Positions 9,475-17,300 of a stretch of DNA of 64,000 bases are shown piece by piece. The notes below the pieces were generated by a model. That model did not search any database, was not told the origin of the DNA, and saw only the letters and a list, made by a program, of their open reading frames with translations. The position numbers and the translations under genes are program-made. This DNA comes from UBA9300 sp032260385 (GTDB lineage Bacteria > Bacteroidota > Bacteroidia > Bacteroidales > VadinHA17): assembly GCA_032260385.1 (NCBI GenBank), contig JAVVEL010000008.1, positions 24,281 to 88,280 on the forward strand, written 5' to 3'. Every line of letters starts with the position of its first letter. The first letter of the stretch is position 1.

Positions 9475-9497
9475 ATTAGAACGAATTTAATAATTTT

Positions 9498-9537
9498 ACC
9501 TTTACGCCAGGAGTTTCTTACCTGCTGGTGTAAAGGT
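9498..9537 (+). promoter_or_regulatory. Strong hairpin in the leader region of the phosphoesterase gene
   Basis: Inverted repeat with 13-bp arms, ACCTTTACGCCAG (9498-9510) and CTGGTGTAAAGGT (9525-9537), matching at 12 of 13 positions plus a G-T pair, with a 14-nt loop. It ends 29 bp before the ATG of the phosphoesterase gene. No T-tract follows, so it is more likely an operator or mRNA structure than a terminator. I see no known riboswitch. Confidence 0.45.
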
Positions 9538-9566
9538 TATTTAATTGTATTACTTAAATATTGACA

Positions 9567-10493
9567 ATGAAAAATTACAGATTACGAATCCTGCCACTGG
9601 CTATCATTTCAATCTCCCTCCTGTTCATCTCCTCATGTAAAACACAGCACCAGGAAGCTGCAGGGGGTGAGGATACATTCAGCTTTGCCTTCCTTACCGA
9701 TACCCATCTGCAGCCCGGGAAAAATGCAGCAGAAGGCTTTAGGCAGGCCATAGACACCGTTAACATGCTGAAGCCTGATTTCGTTATCACCGGTGGCGAC
9801 CAGATAATGGATGCCCTCGGTCAGACTGAATCCAGGACTGACTCTCTGTACGATATGTATGTTGAGATGGCTGAATTGTTTGATATGCCGGTCTATAATA
9901 CCATGGGAAACCACGAAGTCTTTGGTATCTATGAACAGAGCGGTGTGGATGAAACACACCCTCTTTACGGTGAGAAGATGTATGAAGAGAGGATAGGAGA
10001 GAGGTATTATGCCTTCAACCATAAAGGCTGGAGGTTTTATATACTCGATTCAGTTGATGAGAGGGAAGATGGTTCTGGATATTATGGCCATGTCGACAGC
10101 CTGCAGATAGCCTGGCTTAAGGAAGACCTGGCAAATGTTGATCCCTCAACACCTATAGCAATCAGTGTGCACATACCCTTCATAACAATACAGACCCAGC
10201 TGGTAAATGGATCAACGGCTCCCAACAGCGAGGGGCTGGTGATTACCAATGCACGTGATGTCCTGCTTCTTTTCCAGGAGCATAACCTCAGGCTGGTCCT
10301 CCAGGGGCACCTCCACTTCCTCGAAGACCTCTATGCCGGCGGTGTACACTTTATTACCGGTGGAGCAGTGTCATCCAGCTGGTGGAACGGTCCTCGCGGC
10401 GATCTCCAGGAAGGCTTCCTTCTGGTCCATCTCAATGGCGAGGATCTCGACTGGGAATACGTCGATTACGGCTGGGATGTGGCGGTGAATTGA
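9567..10493 (+). CDS. Calcineurin-like metallophosphoesterase, lipoprotein
   Basis: 308-aa predicted lipoprotein phosphoesterase. The frame opens at a TTG two codons earlier, but the ATG was chosen because it directly begins the signal MKNYRLRILPLAI, ending in lipobox FISSC. The metallophosphatase motifs appear in order: FLTDTHLQ (D-x-H), GGDQIMD (GD-x-x-D), GNHEV, SVHIPF and GHLHFLED. This supports a dinuclear metal active site acting outside the cytoplasm. It is monocistronic, preceded by a hairpin and followed by a repeat-rich region. The substrate is unknown; phosphodiesters, phosphoproteins or lipid phosphates are all possible. Confidence 0.88.
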   Translation: MKNYRLRILPLAIISISLLFISSCKTQHQEAAGGEDTFSFAFLTDTHLQPGKNAAEGFRQAIDTVNMLKPDFVITGGDQIMDALGQTESRTDSLYDMYVEMAELFDMPVYNTMGNHEVFGIYEQSGVDETHPLYGEKMYEERIGERYYAFNHKGWRFYILDSVDEREDGSGYYGHVDSLQIAWLKEDLANVDPSTPIAISVHIPFITIQTQLVNGSTAPNSEGLVITNARDVLLLFQEHNLRLVLQGHLHFLEDLYAGGVHFITGGAVSSSWWNGPRGDLQEGFLLVHLNGEDLDWEYVDYGWDVAVN

Positions 10494-10533
10494 GAATGGC
10501 TTCATCGAGCTCGTATCATTCGCCCCCGAAGTC

Positions 10534-10578
10534 CCGGGCTCGCGATCCATGGTGGGGTTCATTCAGAAAGAAAAACCG
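10534..10578. repeat. 45-bp direct repeat, copy 1
   Basis: Begins CCGGGCTCGCGATCCATGG and ends in AAACCG. It matches copy 2 exactly 80 bp downstream, with two mismatches over 45 bp. Intergenic; open frames across it are not credible genes. Confidence 0.85.
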
Positions 10579-10613
10579 ACCCGCTGTGCGAATTTACCGG
10601 ATTGCTAGCCCTG

Positions 10614-10658
10614 CCGGGCTCGCGATCCATGGTGGGGTTCATACAGAAAGAAGAACCG
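10614..10658. repeat. 45-bp direct repeat, copy 2
   Basis: Second copy of the element at 10534-10578, in the same orientation, with two mismatches. The 35 bp between the copies shows no recognisable feature. Confidence 0.85.
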
Positions 10659-10678
10659 GGGCTGCGAAGAGAATTCAT

Positions 10679-10713
10679 GGATTACCTCACTCGCTTCGCT
10701 CGCTCGGTGATCC
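10679..10713. repeat. REP-like palindromic element near tRNA-Val
   Basis: Imperfect palindrome opening with GGATTACC and closing with GGTGATCC around a GC-rich inner stem. Its ends carry the same ATTAC...GTGAT pattern as the reverse complement of the 40-bp palindromic repeats beside tRNA-Met (43904 and 43991), suggesting one dispersed REP-like class. Confidence 0.5.
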
Positions 10714-10728
10714 AGATTTGGGGTTATT

Positions 10729-10853
10729 CAAAACAAAAAGCCGCTCCGCTACGCGGAGTTCGGTTTTTTATTTCCACCCCCTTACAAAAGCAAGCTTTTG
10801 ACGGGGATGAAAACAAAAAAACCGATCACTTACGTGACCGGCTTTTTGTTTTG
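10729..10853 (-). other. Structured element 3' of tRNA-Val: closing stem plus three hairpins
   Basis: A perfect 15-bp inverted repeat (CAAAACAAAAAGCCG at 10729-10743, its complement at 10839-10853) abuts the tRNA 3' end. Inside lie, in tRNA orientation, the terminator hairpin, a hairpin whose apex reads AAGCTTGCTT, and a hairpin CTCCGC-GTA-GCGGAG. The tRNA-Met locus carries an element of nearly the same length and plan (43762-43883). It could fold as a four-way junction or act as nested terminators. Confidence 0.6.
10815..10847 (-). terminator. Intrinsic terminator of tRNA-Val
   Basis: On the minus strand the stem GCCGGTCAC / GTGATCGG with loop GTAA is followed by a run of seven T residues shortly after the tRNA 3' end. 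A/T tracts on both sides would let it act in both directions. Confidence 0.75.
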
Positions 10854-10928
10854 TGGGTAGTACTGGATTCGAACCAGTGACCCCCTGCTTGTAAGGCAGG
10901 TGCTCTGAACCAGCTGAGCTAACCACCC
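10854..10928 (-). tRNA. tRNA-Val (anticodon TAC)
   Basis: Read on the minus strand: acceptor stem GGGTGGT pairs with ACTACCC (one G-U), D-arm GCTC/GAGC, anticodon stem CTGCC/GGCAG-type with loop CTTACAA giving anticodon TAC, and T-arm with GTTCGAATC. Discriminator A follows. CCA is not encoded, consistent with the CCA-adding enzyme found in the window. Confidence 0.96.
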
Positions 10929-10940
10929 AAAATGAGAGTG

Positions 10941-10948
10941 CAAATATA
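10941..10948 (-). promoter_or_regulatory. -7 promoter element TATATTTG for tRNA-Val
   Basis: Minus-strand TATATTTG, an exact TAnnTTTG match, 12 bp upstream of the mature tRNA 5' end. The same octamer precedes tRNA-Met. Confidence 0.7.
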
Positions 10949-10984
10949 GACCATTTTTTTTATTCATGAAAAAATATTTTTGAT

Positions 10985-11025
10985 TAATTGAGGCCTCAAT
11001 TATTATGCCTGCTTAAGTGGCATAA
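10985..11025. promoter_or_regulatory. Two adjacent perfect dyads between tRNA-Val and the giant adhesin
   Basis: A perfect 18-bp palindrome, TAATTGAGGCCTCAATTA (10985-11002), is followed immediately by TTATGCC-N9-GGCATAA (11003-11025). They lie about 40 bp upstream of the tRNA-Val -7 element and 350 bp upstream of the adhesin start. They look like operator sites, but no target or regulator is identified. Confidence 0.45.
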
Positions 11026-11376
11026 AATGAGACAAATACGACTACGGGCAGGCGCCAGGCCTTTCTGGTTCAGCCTTCAGCACAACCATTTAATAATTAC
11101 TTGACCTGTAATGCTTTTTAGCATAATTTTATTAATTGTGTATAAATTGTTCGAAAGGCAGCATTTGTGATGATAATCAAATGCAACTTAATTCGTAATT
11201 TTCATGTCAATTGATAGAGTTATACTGTTGACGTAAAATATTTTATGTTAATTGAACAAATTAACTGTTTTTATGATTGATAAACAAGCTGATAATCTGT
11301 TGTATAAGCTGAGAATCGCCTGTTTGTTAATCATTTTGTGTAATATGATATTCTGTAAACGCTGACTTTGCAAAAA
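11026..11376. other. Gene-free AT-rich region upstream of the adhesin
   Basis: About 350 bp with no credible open frame. A near-consensus -7 element (TGACTTTG, one mismatch) lies at 11363-11370, just before the adhesin ATG. No other structure was recognised. Confidence 0.5.
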
Positions 11377-14300
11377 ATGAAAAGCCATATCTTTAAACTG
11401 CTCCTGCTATTTACTGTCATTAACATGACTGTGCTTTCCCTGAACGGCCAGACAACCTTCAGGAGCATATCATCGGGAATATGGAGTGACGGTTCAACAT
11501 GGACCGGTGGTGTAGCACCCGGCCCAAATGATAATGCAATTATCTCTTCCGAAAATATTGTTACCATTTCCGGATCGGACGTGACAATAAATAATCTGAC
11601 CATTGAAACAGGCGGATTGCTTGATGCCACCAGTAATACACTTACTGTCAATGGCAAACTCCTGGTAGATGGCGCCTTTACTTCCAGTGACCCCGGAGCA
11701 CAGGATTTGCTTTTTAACGGCGATAGCCTGGGAGGAAGGGGCGTGATAAAAACTGACTTCGCCGACAGGGAAGTTGTAATGAGCACCAATGCCCTGGTGC
11801 TGCCGTCAAGCGATCTGAAAATTGAAGGTAAAGTCAGTGTTGGTAATTCCGTGACAATCACAAACAGAAGTAAAATTGAAATTACGGGAAACCTGAGGGG
11901 ACTGAATGCAAGTACATCAGTATGGACAAATGATGTGGATTCATACCTGGCAATTGGCGGAAACCTGATGGTTAACGGAATTATGAATACTTCATCAACG
12001 GGGAATACAATCGAATATAATAATTTTGGCGACCAGGATGTAATCCTGCCTGCATCAGCCATATACCATAACCTGAAATTCAGGGGAGCCGGTAATAAAA
12101 CACTGGCGGGATCAATCACAGTAAACGGAGATCTGGAAATTTATAATTCTGCGAGCCTGGTAAGTAATAACCACAATATAACTATCTCGGGCAGCTGGAA
12201 AAACCTGTCCAACTTTGACCAGGGCTCCGGCCAGGTAAGCTTTACAGGATCTTCCGGCCAGACCATTGCCAATCCTGAAGGTGAAGCTTTCTATAATTTC
12301 TCACTTAATAAGGCTGCTGGTGAGCTCTTGCTTGATAATGACATTATCATTGAAAATACCCTCACCATGCTCGCGGGGATTATTAACACACAGTCCGCTA
12401 AGATGACCCTTGGAACCGGTACCGGTTCCGGCCAGCTGGGCAGTATGTCATATTTCGGGGGCTTCGTAAGGGGCAGGTTTGAACGCTGGATAAACAATAC
12501 CGGCTCACACGAATTCCCTGTTGGTAATGCGAATATCCAGCGCCTGGTGATAAACCTTAACGGGCTAAACTCCGGAGGAACCCTGATTGCTGAATTCAAG
12601 GGCCTTGACCCGGGTAATAACGGCCTGCCACTGGATGATGACGGGGTGACAGTATACAATACCTTCTCCGAAGGATACTGGTCCCTCGAGCCTGGTAATG
12701 GTTTCAGCCTTGGAAGCTTCAACAGCTACAGCCTCAGGCTGACAGGTACAGGATTTACCTCTTTCACCATTGATGAAGCCACGAGGATACTTGCACGCGG
12801 CAACGAGACAGCCGGATGGCTGGCCGAAGGATCGCATGTTAATGCTTTCGGACTTATCGCCAGGAGAAGTAACCTCCAGACCCTGCCTGCACAGTATGCC
12901 TTTGGTGATGATACGGACTGTGAGAAACCTGCAACATCGACGATAAGCGGAACGGCTGACGTGTGTGCAGGTGAGACGGGTCTGGTATATTCAGTAACGG
13001 ACAATCCACCCAATACCTATGAATGGAGTGTCACCGGTGGTCTGATAGTATCAGGTAACAATACCAGCAGTATTACCGTCGACTGGGGTACAACAGCCAT
13101 GGACGATGCCAGCGTTTCGGTCGTGGAGATAAATACCTGTGCCAGGGGCGCTGCCGTGGTCCTGCCCGTCACAATGCATTCTGTCCCACCGTCATCCATT
13201 ACGGGGTCTGCCAGTGTGGCAGAATACTCATCGGGTATCGCTTATTCAGTACCTGAGCGTACAGGCTATACCTATACCTGGACGGTTACCGGGGGAAGCC
13301 AGGCCTCCGGGGGAAATACCGGGACTATCACTGTTGACTGGGGTCCGGCCGGTAAAGCCAGCCTTTCAGTGGTAGCTCAATTACCGGGATGCCCTCCTGC
13401 CCAGGAAGTAGTTCTCAATGTCAGCTTGTATGACGTTATTGAAAGTGTACAGACCGGTTTCTGGGATGATCCCTCTACCTGGGACTGTGCCTGCGTGCCC
13501 GTCTCAACCGATAATGTAAGGATAAACACCGGGCATACTGTTACTTTAAGGAGTGCAGGTGCCGTAGAAGCAAATAACCTGGTAATTGAACCGGGTGCCA
13601 TAGTCGATTATAATAACCTGCCACTTACGGTCCAGGGTGATTTTATTGTTAAGGGAAGCTACCAGGGTGGAAGCGACAGTGATCTGTCCCTCGACGGAAC
13701 GGATACCGAAATATCAGGTGGCGGGTCCATTGTGGGTGGTCTCCTTATCCCTGAGGGTAATAAAACAATACCTTCGACCGCTGCCCTGACCATTAGTGCG
13801 GGTGATATTAGCCTTGGAGCAAGTGTATTTGTTACCAATAATGGCGAAATTTCACTCGTTGGAGACCTGGCCGGGGGCAGCTCATCAAGTACGTGGATTA
13901 ACAATGAAAATTCCACCCTCGAAATAAGCGGTGCACTGCTTACGACAGGATCACTCAGGGCTTTTGCTGACGGTAATACCGTCTATTACAATGGAGGTGC
14001 CCAGGCTGTAAAGACACCCCTCAATTCCATTTATCATGACCTCCACGTGGGCAGTTCAGGGATTAAAACCCTGACTAATTCGCTGACTATAGAGGGAGAC
14101 CTGGAAATATCCGGTACCAGCAGCCTGGATGTCAGCCCTTCCAATTACAATATAAGCATAGCGGGTAACTGGACCAATACCGGAAACGGCCTTAACCCGC
14201 GATCCTCCGTGGTGACTTTCAATGGTCTGACGGACCAGGCTATTAGTGGTTCGGAAACCTTTTATAACCTGGCATACCTGAATACAGGAGGAAACCTAAT

Positions 14301-17300
14301 CCTCTCAGATGATGTGGTGGTAGAAAACAATCTCCAGATGGCCGGTGGTGATATAATTAGCGGTACCAATGTCATTACCATCGGTACCGGTGCAGCCGGC
14401 GTTGGCTCACTGACCCATGTGTCAGGGATAGTAAGGGGTAAGATGGAAAGGTGGATCAATACCTTCGGTAGTACTCTTTTCCCTGTAGGCATAACAGGCT
14501 CCTACCATCCCGCCAGCCTCTATGTTAACCTCCTGAACAGCCCTGGCTCGGTGATAGTGGAATTTATTCCTGCCGATCCGGGATCAGGCGGCCTTCCATT
14601 GCTCGACGGCACTACAGACATTCTCTACCATTTTACTGAAGGCTACTGGAATTTTACCGCGGCCAATGGTTTTGACGCTGCCAATTATAACCTTGACCTC
14701 CAGGCAACAGGCTTCTCAAGTTATCCTTTGAACATCAATTCAAGGATACTTTCCAGGACAAATAATTTAGATTGGGTACTGGATGGCAATCATGTTACCG
14801 CCAGTGTGCCGAACATATACAGGGATTTTATGTCAAACGGGCTATCTGCACTCGGAACACAATTCGGTATAGCTTACGCATGTGCTCCCTATATAATTGA
14901 TGCTGTTATAACACAGCCATCCTGTTTTGGCTATGATGACGGCGCAATAACTGTTACTCCATCGGGTGGTGCAAGTCCATATACCTACCTATGGTCGCCA
15001 GGCGGTGAGACCACAGACAATATCAGCGGTCTTTCTGCAGGCAACTACAGCGTGGAGGTGACTGATGCACTGGGATGTGTAACGGTTGAAACATTCAACG
15101 TATCACAGCCCACTGAAATAATAATAGATTATCTCGTAAGCAATGTTGAATGTAAGACGGATGATGATGGAGCCATCGACATCTCGGTCTCAGGTGGTAC
15201 CGAGCCCTATACCTATGTCTGGAGCACTGCAGACGGTAGTGGCCTGTCTTTCAATGATGAAGACCAGACGGGACTGACAGGTGGAACATATACGGTAACT
15301 GTTATTGATGAGAATTCCTGCACTTCAACAGAAGATATAGTGGTCATTGTGGAAGATAATACGGCTCCGGTGATAATATGCCCGCCAGCCCTTACCGCAA
15401 TCTGTGATATTTCTGAGCAGCCGGCTTACAGTACTTATGATGAGTTTACAGCCGCCGGTGGAACTGCAACGGATAATTGTGAAATCGACCCTGACAGTTT
15501 CATTATGTTATCGGAAACTACTGATGGGAGCAGCTGCCCCGAGATACTAACCCGGACTTACCAGATTTCAGATGACAATGGTAACAGCCAGACCTGCACC
15601 CAGCTGATCACTGTGGACGATGATATTCCGCCGGCGACCAGCAATCCTGCAACCATAAATGTGGAATGTGACAGCGAGGTACCTGCACCTGACATTTCAG
15701 TGGTAACAGATGCAACCGATAATTGCGGGGCTCCGGTGGTGGCCTTCGTGGGTGAGCTGAGTGATGGTAATAGCTGCCCTGAAACAATTACCAGGACATA
15801 CTCGGTAACAGATGCCTGTGGTAACTCAATAACAGTCCGGCAGCTGATTGTTGTAAATGATATCACACCACCCACCGCAAGCACCCCTGCATCCGTTTCA
15901 GTGGAGTGCCCTGCTGACGTGCCTCTCCCTGATATTTCCGTAATAACTGACGCAACAGATAACTGTACGGCAAACCCCGTTGTGGCTTTTGTGGAGGATG
16001 TGAGCGATGGCAATACCTGTCCTGAGGTAATAACAAGGAGATACTCAATTACCGATGATTGCGGAAATACATCAATTATTGAGCAGATAATAAGTATAGA
16101 GGATATAACTGATCCCTCAGCCAGCAACCCACCGCCCATAAGCGTTGCGTGCCTAACGGATGTGCCGCTTCCTGACATATCAGTCGTTACTGATGCCGCT
16201 GATAATTGTACTGCAGCACCTCTTGTGGCATGGGAAGGTGATGCCAGCGACGGAAATACCTGCCCGGAGACAATCATGAGAACCTACTCGGTTACTGATG
16301 AATGCGGTAATTCAATTAATGTAAGCCAGACCATTACGATTAATGATGGAACACCACCCACTGCCAGCAATCCTGCCCCGGTAACAGTAGAATGCCCGGC
16401 TGATATTCCACTACCGGATATATCTGTGGTGACTGATGCAGCAGACAATTGTACATCTTCACCGGCAGTGGCCTTTGTCGGAGATGTCAGTGATGGGAAT
16501 ACCTGCCCCGAGGTAATTACAAGAACTTATTCAGTGACTGATGCCTGTGGTAATACCATAAATGTAAGCCAGGTAATAACAGTACAGGATCTGACACCCC
16601 CTACTGCAAGCAATCCTGCCGCGGTAAGTGTTGAGTGCCTGGCTGACGTACCCCCGCCTGATATTTCGGTAGTAAGTGATGCCGCAGATAATTGTGGTGC
16701 CCCGGTGGTGGCTTTTGTTGGCGAGATAAGTGATGGTAATACATGCCCTGAGACAATAATACGGACATATTCTGTAAGTGATGCCTGTGGCAATTCGATA
16801 AATGTGCAGCAAACGATAACTGTTGATGATATTACTGATCCTGTGATCAGTAATTGCCCCGCAGATATAACAGTACCGGCCGACCCTGTGTCCTGTGACG
16901 CAGCAGTAAGCTGGACAGAGCCAACGGCCTCGGATAACTGCAGCCTGGCCTCTTTTACCACCAGTCATGCCCCGGGTACTGTTTTCGCTATTGGTACAAC
17001 AAGTGTCACCTACACTGCGGTCGATGATTGTGGCAATACGGCGACCTGCAGTTTTAATGTGAACGTTATAGATGATGAGGCACCTGTAATTACGACCTGC
17101 GCAGGAGATAAAATACTGAGTGCGGATGCTGATTGCGAGGCACTGGTTCCTGACCTGACAGGAGAAGTTGTTGCCTCTGATAATTGCAGTCCGGCCATTA
17201 CTGTGAGCCAGGATCCGGTTGCCGGAACAATAATATCCTCCGGAACAACACAGGTCACACTGAGCGTTACAGATGGAAGCGGAAACTCTGCATTTTGTTA

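Noticed and set aside
10382..10801. 139-aa plus-strand open frame after the phosphoesterase gene
   Set aside because: It overlaps the end of the phosphoesterase in another frame, runs through the 45-bp repeats and tRNA-linked element, and has low-complexity Arg/Ser content. Not a gene.
10493..11376. Integrated mobile element at tRNA-Val, and likewise at tRNA-Met
   Set aside because: No integrase, transposase or tRNA-end direct duplication was found near either tRNA, so the repeats are reported as structural elements instead.
15558..16277. 239-aa minus-strand open frame inside the adhesin gene
   Set aside because: It is the antisense of the HYR repeats. Its long openness follows from the repeated sequence, with repetitive Ser/Thr-rich translation and no start context.
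16527..16968. Two overlapping minus-strand frames of about 145 aa in the adhesin
   Set aside because: Same cause: antisense of near-identical repeats. Two different frames are open at once over the same bases.
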